NCBI GenBank assembly: GCA_023053575.1
Contig: JAKZAP010000008.1
Location: forward strand, 5,226,715 to 5,290,714
Length of the DNA stretch: 64,000 nucleotides
Direction of reading: 5' to 3'
From: Branchinecta lynchi
Lineage: Eukaryota > Arthropoda > Branchiopoda > Anostraca > Branchinectidae
Shown here one piece after another: positions 55,500 to 64,000 of the stretch. The notes beneath the pieces were generated by a model. It was given only the letters and a program-made list of their open reading frames with translations, did not search any database and was not told the DNA's origin. A program made the translations under genes and the position numbers. The first letter of the stretch is position 1, and each line of letters begins with the position of its first letter.

Positions 55500-56446
55500 A
55501 ACAGGTTTTTTTTTAGCACGAACACTTATGACAAAATATCAAACGAATACTTGACTATGCCGATGAATGAAAGCTGATGAATACTACAGGATGAGTCACA
55601 GCGCGTGATTTCCTCATTTGGTCAGGTCTTTAAAAGGTATTTTTAAAAGAATGCGAGCGCCATGTCAATCTATCTTCGTAACTATGAGCTAAGGAAATAG
55701 CTTATTACGAAGTGCAAACAAAAACAGCAAGGAACTTGGCAAAACGAAAGCGGATGACTAAAAAGACCTTGTGAAAAGAAACAAGAAACTGACTTCCGCG
55801 ACCAAAGACTTTTCAGTGTCACCGAATGGAAATAGGTAATATTAGCCTAAAGCTTTCACATCATACATAACAGATTATAAATTCAATAGTAAATATTACT
55901 ACTTTACTATTGAACAGTAAGTAGTCAAAACAAAGGAAAAAACAATGTGGATATCGAAGGATATACATGAAGGAGAATTAATTGGAAATGGAAGTTACTA
56001 TGGGTTAATTTTCGAGTGAGTTGACGTGAATAGTTAAAAGTGGATAAAAGTATATTAAAATTAATGTCACTGTGGCAAGGAGGAGTGGCCACAAAAATAA
56101 ACAAATGTGATGTCATAGGTCTGTTCTAAAAATACAAAACTAAGTTTAAACTACAAAAGACGCTACGGGAAAAAATAGAATTTGTTTTATAACTCTCTTG
56201 TGTTGGAAACAGCAGTGACAGAAAATAAATACAAAGGTACGAAACAAACATAAAACGAAACATAATAACAGTATAATAGTAATATGTTTATATTTTTTTG
56301 CGCGCCACAAAGTTCAGCAAGTCAAAATCAGTCCTTGAGGTTTAATAAAAAAAAATCTCATGCTACAAAAAATCCAAGTTTGAGACAGCAGAGTTTTGAG
56401 TAAGATTAGGCGGTAGCGCTGGTTGTCAGCTCTTTGAGGGTTTAAG
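55500..56446. other. Non-coding A/T-rich stretch
   Basis: Small inverted repeat at 55870-55922 (AATAGTAAA...TTTACTATT). No gene recognised. Confidence 0.4.
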
Positions 56447-56685
56447 GTGAATCTTCACCTTCCAGAATCTGGGTTCCCAGATTTTCCGAGATTTGTTTTG
56501 AACTTCTTCTGCGATACTTAAAAATTCCGGAAATCTGGAAGTTCAGAAGCCGGATTATTTTCCGGATTATTTTGATATACTTTTGAACCGGTGGATATTT
56601 TTTTATATATTATTTTTACAGGAGACGTCAAAGAATAATCTGGGAGCCCAGATTCCGGAAGTTCCGGGAGGTGAAGACCGGCTCT
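56447..56685. mobile_element. MITE with GGTGAAnnTTCACCT ends
   Basis: About 240 bp; the left end GGTGAATCTTCACCTTCCAG + AATCTGGGTTCCCAGATT is mirrored on the right by AATCTGGGAGCCCAGATTCC + GGGAGGTGAAGACC. Each arm contains its own smaller palindrome. A second CCGGAAATCTGGAAGTTC arm lies inside. Confidence 0.65.
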
Positions 56686-57159
56686 TAGGGGTTACTTTTT
56701 GCTTAATTTTGGAGAAGGATGGGTAAAGCTCCAAACCTGGCCCCGCTCTCAAAGGCCACAGTGTGTATTTTGTTAGTTCTGAGCTATGTTCAAAGAAAAT
56801 AACTGATAGTTGACTGCACTAAACGCATACGTCAGCTGATCTTATTCGGGCGATATTTAGAATAGAATAGAATTTTATTTTGCAAAAGCAGCTGTCACAG
56901 CGTTACCGCAGAATTTGACCTTTTTGTCTTACAAAATGAGGAATGCATAACACTTTGTAACGAAGGAAGGAAAAACACTAAAAAGGGCTAACTTATCGGT
57001 TATTGTACAACTCAACTAATGCTGGAACAAAACTCCTTCTATATCTTTCATAAAGTGGATGAGAATGACACCAATCACAGTTAAAAAAAAAACTTGGCTT
57101 TAAAAGACCTATTGTACCTACATTCCTTATTCACTACTCGTCCATAATTGTTCCATCCA

Positions 57160-57560
57160 TTCTCATTTCTGCGAATTCGAACTTCCGAAGTCATTTGTGT
57201 GCGCATAACTTGGGCTACACCTATTGTATTCATAAGGCTCGTTTTGACATGGATCAGGCTCCCGCTTACTGCTTTCCGAGGAGCTCATTGTTCGGAAATA
57301 TGGGTTATGTAATCTTCTTTGTGTTTCTCATCCAACCTACGTGGATCGCGCAAGGCTAAAACTGCCGGGATGGTTCTGTATTTTTTTTTTTTTTTTTAAG
57401 ACAACACAGTTTCAACGGAGTCAGAGGGACGTTGTAAAACTGGAACATGAACTGTATCTGCCAAGACCTGCGCTTTATATGACAGTCTTCTCGAAAGCCA
57501 AAAGTCAAAGCTTTTTGGGGAAAGGACATTTATGTAAGAATTAGGTTTCAAGACATCTTG
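57160..57560 (+). repeat. Diverged duplicate of 60260-60640
   Basis: Shared order of blocks: CCATTCTCATTTC, CCGAGGAGCTCATTG, TGTTTCTCATC, then GGCTnAAAnTGCCGGnATGG and AACnCAGTTTC. Spacing is conserved within a few tens of bases although identity is low. Meaning unknown. Confidence 0.5.
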
Positions 57561-57599
57561 AAGAGGAAAAATAAGCATACAATTGAAATTGTGTGCTGC

Positions 57600-59490
57600 T
57601 TCTTGAAACATTACCATTAGAAAAGAAAACGACAGACGAAAACTGAGACAACAGAATGCATATTCTTTGAGCCCAAGCTGACTTTGAAACATTTATTCCA
57701 AGCTTATTTTATTTATTCGTAGCTGACGTATCCGTTGAAAACATTGTTGGAATCAACAGGATGCTCTTGTGAAAACTGATTGAAGATTTTGTTTGGTCCG
57801 GTGTGTATGCACTTTTAGGCTAGTATTATTATACTATTTTCAAAATTCCAATACGCGGAAAATCCACTTTCACTAAAATGACACTTCTGACCAAAGCATC
57901 CGATCTGCTTTATAATTGTGTTTTACATAAATGAAATTGCAACAACAAAAAAAGCAAGTGCGCAAGCGCTCAGAGGTGCAGTTTGAAAGTAAAATCTTTA
58001 TCACACCTATTCTGAAATCATCCCAGTTCAAGAGCTTTTAATGTAAACAAACCGCATTTAGAAATCCAAATAAGATTTTCAAGATCTTGCAAGAACGACT
58101 TCAGTTTCGACACTGAATGTCTTGCTAACCAGTCCGACCCTTTAAACCTCTTTTCCATTAGCAAGGTAATGTCAAGTGCAATAAACTAAATCATAGCAGC
58201 CTAATACCCCCTTTGGTACAACTTCATTAAGAACGGCATATCAACAATGATATGACAAAACCGTCCAGTTTCCAACTGATCATTAAGGATTGAGGTACGC
58301 CGCGTAGTCTTATTAAACAGAGAACCGACAGCTGCTAGAGCGCTCGCAAGAGTGGATTGTTCCAAGGAACACTCCCCTAATGACAGAACAAAAGCCCACC
58401 TAGAATCCAACACGAAGATTCACATCTACAGTAGCTTCTTTTACAATCTAGAAACAGACTGACAAACGGAAGAAGAAAGATCTTGAATAGCATATCGATA
58501 AAAAATTAAATCCCGATAAAATGTGGTAAAACCGACATCAGGAAATGAGTGTCCCAAGCCGAAAGAAACAATATTTAGCCTAGGCTATCTTTAGGAAAGC
58601 ACGTCCGAGACCCGTTATAGCGGTTTACTACATCACCCCCCACCCCCCCATCCCATCATTTTGTTTGAAAACATGGAAACATTTTTTTTTTCTGTGAGCT
58701 TTTCTTTCTTTTTTTCATACCGCTTTTCGACTGCACATCTCGAAGATTCTCGAGAAGAAGGCTCGAAGTATCGCTTTTTTCACCGTCATCTTAGGCTCAA
58801 AGAGGGCTTCCTGTTTTTTAAGAAAACTCCCCCCTCCCCATTAATTTCTCTCAAAGCACGCAATTCTGGTCAAGGTCCCCAGCGAAAAGTTTTGAATGTA
58901 ATTTAGGCAAATGATATCGTTCATCCAAATAAGGGAAAACATTAACTACCAAAGCCGATTCTGTGTCTCACTGCGAGGCTTTACGGAGATCTATTAGCAA
59001 CAATAAGGTTGTCATCCAGACAGCGCAAGACCTTACGTGTCATTTTCAGCCCACAATCACGAACCCATTATCCTATATGATTTGCACTTTCCATATAAAG
59101 CGCTGCCAAAGATGCGCCATTTAGATAGCCATTTTTGTTCCTCATAATACCGTCTACGTTTGTTCATTCGATCGCTCATTCTTGCGATAGCAATGAAAAA
59201 CTGATCTTATGTTACAGTTTCTGCTAAGCTCTGGCATGGTAACAATAAACAGCATATACAGTTTCTGTTCTCATATTTTAACATACTCCTTTGAAACTCC
59301 GCCAGTTTTTGTCAAAAAGATTACAAACCCAAACCAGTCTAAGTAGTCGGAGCCTTGTTAGTTAATGTGGCTAACACAGCATCGAAATTAGTAAAATAGA
59401 AAAAGCCTCCGGTCTCTCAACTCCTAAGGAAGAAGAAAATTAGAACAGGGTTCGGGTCTCTTCTGATCCGCCTCGAATAAATGGAAGAAC
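57600..59490. other. Non-coding stretch
   Basis: Only a fragment of the dispersed repeat at 57660-57740 (GAGCCCAAGCTGACT...AGCTGACGTATCCG) and a C-rich run at 58636-58650. No gene recognised. Confidence 0.4.
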
Positions 59491-59492
59491 CA

Positions 59493-59837
59493 GATACTCA
59501 GAAATTTCACAATAGATAATACAAGGATGTGCAGTTTAAACAGATAACACTTGGGATGTTATCTGTTATTATTTTGCAAACGTTATGCACTAAACGTTAT
59601 TTATAACAAGCATCGCCAGGAAGAGCCGAAAAAAGCCAAAAAGCGTATGCTCACTTTTCAGATTTCATGATGACAAACAAAAAAGTCAGCAGATGTTTGT
59701 GGGTGGTGTCTTGGCTCTTCTTGTATGCATAACATTTTAATGCGTAACGTTTGAAAATAATAACAGCTAACATCCCAAGTGTTATCTGTTGAAACCACGC
59801 ATCCTTGTGTTATCTGTTACGAAACTTCTGAAAGTGC
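59493..59837. mobile_element. MITE family 7, long palindromic copy
   Basis: Ends ACTCAGAAATTTCACAATAG and TTACGAAACTTCTGAAAGTG. Just inside is a strong inverted repeat of about 70 bp (CAGATAACACTTGGGATGTT and its reverse, then AAACGTTATGCACTAAA). The centre is shared with 51753-51935. Confidence 0.75.
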
Positions 59838-60259
59838 ACCCCGTTATGAGGAATTCACATTGTATGTTAGAAATCTCGGAAAGATAAAGAATGGAACGAT
59901 TAGGAATGAGGAGTAGACTGGTACAGGTGCGATGGGTCCTTTAACGAAAAGTCTTAAAACTCTCAACATTCTAGCCAAAGACCACCTTGCGGACTAGTTC
60001 CGGGCAATTAGCCTACAACTAATCATCACCAATCTTTACAAAACTTTTTTGATTTAATCATACTGTTGCAGCTGAACGAAGGAGCAAACATTCCTGATGA
60101 ACTTCTGCATTACCAATCAAGAAGCGTACCTAATCTCGGCCCAAAACTTAACAAGAAACTAATTACAAAACAAAATTGACTCAATATGTTTGTACATCAA
60201 TGATGTTTTGTTTGTATTGCGCTACCTGAATTACTACTTCGCTCTACGTCACAAATCTT

Positions 60260-60640
60260 TCTAGCCATTCTCATTTCCGAACTCCTGAACTTCCTATGTC
60301 AATTTTGTTCAATCTAAAGGCACTACTCTGAATTTTGGATTCTCCGTATTTGGTTCCTTTCGAGGCAGACAAGGCTGCAGCTTATAACTTCCGAGGAGCT
60401 CATTGGTCAGAAAAAGCGGTTGTGCAAGTTGGTCCATGTTTCTCATCAAAGTAAAAGGGGGCGGAGCGAGGCTGAAAACAGCCGGAATGGGCTTGTAATC
60501 TTTGAGAAAACCAGCAGAGTTTCTAAGTTTCAGTTTCACTGGACTATATTTAAAGAAAAAAAAAGCACCATTAACATTCCTGCCACGAAAGCACAAAAGG
60601 AGTTCTTGGCTAGGGCAGGAGTCACGTATGAGTAGGCAGG
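60260..60640 (+). repeat. Promoter-like diverged repeat next to the viral block
   Basis: Contains CCGAGGAGCTCATTGGTCAG (inverted CCAAT box), GGGGGCGGAGCGAGG (GC box) and CTATATTTAAAG (TATA-like, about 60545). It is the better conserved partner of 57160-57560. No protein is evident downstream on the plus strand until the Cys-rich gene. Confidence 0.4.
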
Positions 60641-60658
60641 GCATTGAAGACACGGGGC

Positions 60659-60731
60659 GATTTCCTATCTAAATGGCCCCGTTTTTATTTAACATGGGAT
60701 TCCCTATCCAAATGGCTCCGTTTTTGATTGG
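60659..60731 (+). repeat. Direct repeat GATTyCCTATCyAAATGGC
   Basis: Two copies about 42 bp apart (60660 and 60702), the second running into TTTGATTGGTTGG, an inverted CCAAT box. Close to the likely boundary of the viral element. Confidence 0.5.
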
Positions 60732-60883
60732 TTGGTTTTGAGGCGTGGACCGCCCCCTCTTTTGTTGTAGCATTGTGTTCCATCTGGGTGTCCCCGGCGT
60801 TGGCTCTTTAAACAAGAGAGGGGGGCATTTGAATTAGTATTGATTTGTTGAGTTCCAGCTGTCAGGCACTGATCGTTTGTTAA

Positions 60884-61118
60884 TGTAGCTGAGGCGCTGG
60901 TAGTCGCAAGGTTGAATATTTTTGAACGATGAGCGGTAAAAACCCGCTCATAGTTTTCCCCAATGCAGGTGAGGCGCTGGGAGTCGCAAGGTTTTATATT
61001 TGTGAACGATGAGCGGAAAAAAGGCCGCTCATAGTTTTCCCCAATGCAGGTGAGGCGCTGGGGGTCGCAAGGTTGAATATTTGTGAACGATGAGCGGAAA
61101 AAGGCCGCTCATAGTCTT
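60884..61118 (+). repeat. Three 80-bp tandem repeats, each with a hairpin
   Basis: Units begin near 60884, 60964 and 61045 (GAGGCGCTGG at 60891, 60971, 61052; periods 80 and 81). Each carries GATGAGCGG-A/T-rich-CCGCTCATAG, an 8-bp-stem hairpin, plus GTCGCAAGGTT. Units are over 90% alike. They lie just upstream of the Cys-rich gene and inside or next to the end of the Polinton-like element; they may be regulatory or origin-like. Confidence 0.85.
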
Positions 61119-61275
61119 TTCTCACAGGGACACTGACTGTTGTTCTAAGGCTCTGATTGGTCTGATAATTCACTCATTCCGCTCACGCGCTTGTTTTTAA
61201 AGGATAGCATAACAAATGAATGTTACTTTTACAATCATTTGTCAAGTGGAAGTGGAAGTGAAAGGATCTAAAAAA
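61119..61275 (+). promoter_or_regulatory. Putative promoter/leader of the Cys-rich gene
   Basis: CTGATTGGTCTGA (inverted CCAAT) at about 61154 and TTTTTAAG at 61195-61202 (weak TATA-like). If the latter positions transcription, the start would fall around 61220-61230, after the ATG at 61216 and before the ATG at 61276, favouring the second as the true start. Confidence 0.35.
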
Positions 61276-61599
61276 ATGAGCTACTTGTGTCAAATGTGCT
61301 ATCGTTTTATAGAAGACAGTTCAGACAAATGTGACTTGTGCGTACGGCCGTCATCTCTTGATCCTAATTGTCAACTATGCTACAAAGCGACTTGCGATTT
61401 CCACAAAGACGAACAGATGGACAAATGGTGTTTCCTTTGCATCAGAGCTGTATGTCACGCCCACGCAAGCTTCAACGCCATATGCCAACACTGTCATTCT
61501 TACGAAACATGTCTAAGAGGAAGTTTCATCGCCTTTGACCCAGAAGAAGAAGAAAATTCATTTCTGTTCACTGTTAAAAAGTTTGAAAGTGGAAAATAA
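61276..61599 (+). CDS. Cysteine-rich zinc-binding-like protein, 107 aa, of the viral block
   Basis: From ATG 61276 (MSYLCQMC) the protein has five CxxC pairs (CQMC, CDLC, CQLC, CFLC, CQHC). Two identical modules of C-x2-C-x4-C-x2-H (CQLC-YKAT-CDFH and CFLC-IRAV-CHAH) are separated by eight residues, followed by an acidic stretch (DPEEEEN). This predicts a compact zinc-binding fold; no RING, LIM or B-box signature is exact. An in-frame ATG at 61216 would add 20 residues. The stop overlaps an AATAAA (61594-61599). It is transcribed towards the capsid/protease genes, as an early-type gene would be; small CxxC proteins with that placement are known in adintoviruses. Function unknown; an unrelated host gene is possible. 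Confidence 0.55.
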   Translation: MSYLCQMCYRFIEDSSDKCDLCVRPSSLDPNCQLCYKATCDFHKDEQMDKWCFLCIRAVCHAHASFNAICQHCHSYETCLRGSFIAFDPEEEENSFLFTVKKFESGK

Positions 61600-61971
61600 A
61601 CTCTCTGTGAAAAAAGTGACCCCAAAAGTCATCCTTTCTGTTTTTTTTACTTGTTGTTTTTCGTCTTTGAGCAAAATCTGCGAGTGAATAATTGACCTTT
61701 TAAGTGTTTGTGTCTGTAATTTTTATATGGGAATTCAATGGGAAAAGTGTAAAAACCGTCTTTTATGATTTTCGTGCTTGCGTTTTTTCGCCCTTGCAGT
61801 AAAATGTGACAGTGAAAATCGATCCTTTGAATTTCTGTACTTGTTGTTTTCCGTCTTTCTGAATAAATGTGAAAGCTAAAACGTTCCCTGGGACTACAAT
61901 TCAAACGAGTTTCTAGAAATTTTTTATTTTCACTACGACACATCTAAAGAAAATACAATACACTGACATAC
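61600..61971. repeat. Convergent intergenic region with degenerate repeats
   Basis: Phrases of TACTTGTTGTTTTTCGTCTT type occur at about 61648, 61768 (GTGCTTGCGTTTTTTCGCCC) and 61836, each followed by an AAAATsTGmnAGTG-like phrase. Possibly three decayed tandem units. AATAAA lies at about 61863. Confidence 0.4.
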
Positions 61972-62493
61972 TTAATAAGACATAGACATTTCACTACAAA
62001 CTTCATTCAAGCACTTCATTTTAAGGCTATCAAACTTGACGGCATACAAAGTACTTAGAACACTCTCACTGACGTAATCATTGACCAACAGATGATCGGA
62101 AAATAAGCTGACAATAGAATGAAAGGAATATTTACGCATACGGAGTAAAATAAACACTAAGGCGTGAAAACCACAGGACTGCGTCATTTCATGCTGAATC
62201 TGTCTCCTATTTTGGCTGATGTTCTTAAAGTTGGATATGTAGGGGGCTGTCGTTTTCCACTCTCTGAAATCCTTCCCGTAAGAGCAAAAAACTTCAATCC
62301 TTTTGCTCGAGTATAGGATCAGAGATATCCAGTGGCCGTAAACTTGGTCGGATGTAGCCGTGTTAGCCACAATTAGGGCGGGATAGCTAGAAATCTTCAC
62401 TCGGTGTAGCCAATCAGCGGGTAGGCAGTGACAGTCGAGAAGCCTCGTAACAGGATCATCTTTTAGGAGTTTTAACACTTGCTGTGTATCCAT
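61972..62493 (-). CDS. Adenain-type cysteine protease of a Polinton/adintovirus-like element
   Basis: 173 residues from ATG 62493, which overlaps the capsid gene stop (ATGA arrangement). Family: C5-type proteases that process virion proteins in adenoviruses, Polintons and adintoviruses. Visible: QVYGHWISLIL with the catalytic His at about 54; IEVFCSYGKDF, where the family usually has an acidic residue in F-D-S-Y-G; and QSCGFHALVF with the nucleophile Cys at about 107. The length is a little under the adenovirus enzyme's. The acidic third triad residue is replaced by Cys at about 70; Asp at about 75 (GKD) may or may not substitute. Otherwise open end to end. It lies immediately downstream of the capsid gene, the usual place in these elements. 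Confidence 0.85.
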   Translation of the reverse strand: MDTQQVLKLLKDDPVTRLLDCHCLPADWLHRVKISSYPALIVANTATSDQVYGHWISLILYSSKRIEVFCSYGKDFREWKTTAPYISNFKNISQNRRQIQHEMTQSCGFHALVFILLRMRKYSFHSIVSLFSDHLLVNDYVSESVLSTLYAVKFDSLKMKCLNEVCSEMSMSY

Positions 62494-63753
62494 CAAGGGG
62501 CGATGGACATGAATGGTATGTTGTCAGGTGTTATTTCTAGAACCGTCTCGTAAAAGCCAAGAACAATCAATGTGGTTGCATCGGCTAAACCTTCAGTGAA
62601 AGTGAGATCAAGGCGCAATTGTCCACTTCTAACAAGGCTCATATCAGGACCACCACTGATGTCAAAGACCATGATCCCTCGTCCTTTTATCCATTTTTCG
62701 TAAGAAATCCCATTCTCAAAGAACTGTTCATCTTGACCAAGACACTTCATTGACATCTCGTACAAAAGTCGGTAATTACTCTCAGTAAAGTTCATGGAGT
62801 AAGCTGGTTGGCCATTAATTTGAAGCTGTAGGCTTTGTAGGTTATTGAGTTGAAATGCAAATGGATTTTCTGTAAAAGCTCCTAGCTGACCAGCCGACTT
62901 GACCATCATAACAGCAAGCTTAGATGGCAAGGAGTTTGATGGCGTAACGTCATTCTCCGAGAACGTTAAAGATCCTTTGGACATGTTCCTTGCCATGCTC
63001 ATGATTTTTGGAAACATTAGTTTAACATTGTTTCCTTGACTGCGAAGGCGCTCAACAGCTAAGCCAAGGCTTGGAATGACATTCACTTTCTTGACGTGCA
63101 TGATGCACTGTTGAATCTGAACTTCACCGTCAGGCGACGTGTCCAACATTTTTCTTAGCAGGAATTTACTAGGCGAAGGGAATAGTTTGACTTCTATTCT
63201 CACATTTGGTGGTAAGAATTGACCGATCTGGAAGAATTCGTGAGATGGTCTTCCAACAAGGTGAAGTATCTTGGTAGTTGCAGTCTGCAGCTCGCTGTCC
63301 AAATTGTTGTCCTCCTTGTGATAGTATCCTACTCCACTTCCTCGAACTTTCTTTGTTCCCCAGAGGGGTCATGAGCTCCCAGGACAACATTGAAGTGTAT
63401 GCAGACAAGTTGTTGCCGTTTGATATCATCTGATCATTCATGAATACTTGTACGTTTTGGAAAAGAGCATTCAGTACCCCATTTTCGTAACACAGTTTGT
63501 CATCTTCTTTTGCCTGTTCTCTGTTGACGACAACTTTGAGTTTCACTTCAAGAAGTGTGTTTCTCAAGTCAATAAAATTGGATTCGGTTGCTTGAAACTT
63601 GAAGTGTATGGGCGATCCGGGTGTTATAGGAACGATTGGATAGTTGGGTTCATAACGGCTGTCTTTAACAGAAACGTCCACTGAAGGCGAGGAGAAAAGA
63701 GACATTGCAGACGAAATGCTTGGCGTAGCATCTTCAGACGGTAGGTAGCTCAT
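62493..63753 (-). pseudogene. Polinton-type major capsid protein, frameshifted
   Basis: Two overlapping minus-strand frames make up one gene. The N-terminal part starts at ATG 63753 (MSYLPSEDATPS; then PITPGSPIHFKFQATESNFIDL and LFQNVQVFMNDQMISNGNNL). The C-terminal part is open in another frame to TGA at 62495-62493 (IGQFLPPNVRIEVKLF; ENPFAFQLNNLQSLQLQING; GIMVFDISGGPDMS). The reading frame changes in the stretch of about 63300-63365; the first frame then runs on to a stop near 63169. Together they would cover a family of roughly 420-430 residues, the double-jelly-roll capsid proteins annotated in worms as F54H12.2-like. The start overlaps the upstream gene's stop. Either a decayed copy, an assembly error or, less likely, programmed shifting. 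Confidence 0.88.
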
Positions 63754-64000
63754 TCTAGCTCAAAAAAGTCTTTTTTCGCTCTCTTTGCCTTTTTCTTACG
63801 TGTTGCCTTGAGCTTTGCTGGCATAAGACTAATCAAGCGTCGCTTAAGAGGCCTTTTAAATCCCCCAGATCCCTTCTGGATCTTTTCCTTTACATTGCGG
63901 ATCGTGGATTTTATGTTCTCCTGAAACGATTGACCCAGGTCTTTGCCCTGTTCATAGTCGTTAAGAGTGTTCGACACAAGATCCTTTGCAGTTGGTACAA
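63750..64000 (-). CDS. Small basic virion-like protein, C-terminal part (runs off the window)
   Basis: The frame is open from the window edge (no ATG in view) to TGA at 63752-63750, overlapping the capsid ATG. An acidic/amphipathic segment (DYEQGKDLGQSFQENIKSTI) is followed by a Gly-Lys/Arg-rich tail (KRPLKRRL, then KATRKKKAKRAKKDFFELE). Polintons and adintoviruses usually have small basic proteins next to the capsid gene, thought to be core or minor capsid components. I cannot assign which. The three minus-strand genes share 4-base ATGA overlaps, implying one compact transcription unit. Confidence 0.55.
   Translation of the reverse strand, partial: VPTAKDLVSNTLNDYEQGKDLGQSFQENIKSTIRNVKEKIQKGSGGFKRPLKRRLISLMPAKLKATRKKKAKRAKKDFFELE

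Noticed and set aside
60420..60635. 71-residue plus-strand frame before the viral block, and the 114-residue minus frame over it
   Set aside because: No domain; overlaps promoter-like repeat sequence also present, without an open frame of the same protein, at 57.2 kb.
63448..63684. 78-residue plus-strand frame
   Set aside because: Antisense shadow of the capsid gene.

Overview
This window is repeat-dense animal DNA: intron-rich genes with GT-AG splice sites, LINE, SINE and MITE relics, long homopolymer G/C runs and very little coding sequence. The architecture of one gene (clip-like Cys motif followed by CUB-like domains) is typical of arthropods, especially crustaceans. I read the window as a crustacean-like arthropod; the species cannot be named from sequence.

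Layout. 1-19 kb is almost entirely mobile-element debris: a 20-bp tandem repeat, foldback elements, MITEs, a LINE broken by a second LINE, and two families of non-autonomous elements with internal tandem arrays (called here HINE-A and HINE-B because they behave like helentron-associated elements). 19.1-32.2 kb (+) holds one complete eight-exon gene for a secreted CUB-domain protein of 392 aa, assembled here exon by exon with consistent intron phases; its introns are full of transposons. 32.2-44.7 kb is non-coding and dominated by two large HINE-A copies with near-identical tandem units of about 430 bp. 44.7-52.5 kb (-) holds the 3' part of a zyxin/LPP-family LIM gene (end of the linker, LIM1, LIM2, first half of LIM3). 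Its final exon was not found, and a possible first coding exon lies at 55.45 kb. 52.5-60.6 kb is intronic/intergenic with LINE 3' ends and MITEs.

60.7-64.0 kb is one end of a Polinton/Maverick-adintovirus-type element. It has a basic virion-like protein (cut by the window edge), a double-jelly-roll major capsid protein broken by a frameshift, and an adenain-type cysteine protease, packed head to tail on the minus strand with ATGA overlaps. A convergent small cysteine-rich gene on the plus strand is preceded by three 80-bp hairpin-bearing repeats.

The most informative observations are: two independent empty/filled site comparisons showing that HINE-B inserts between two T residues with no target duplication; the compact viral block with its unusual Cys-rich divergent gene, altered protease triad and broken capsid gene; and several near-perfect long palindromes.
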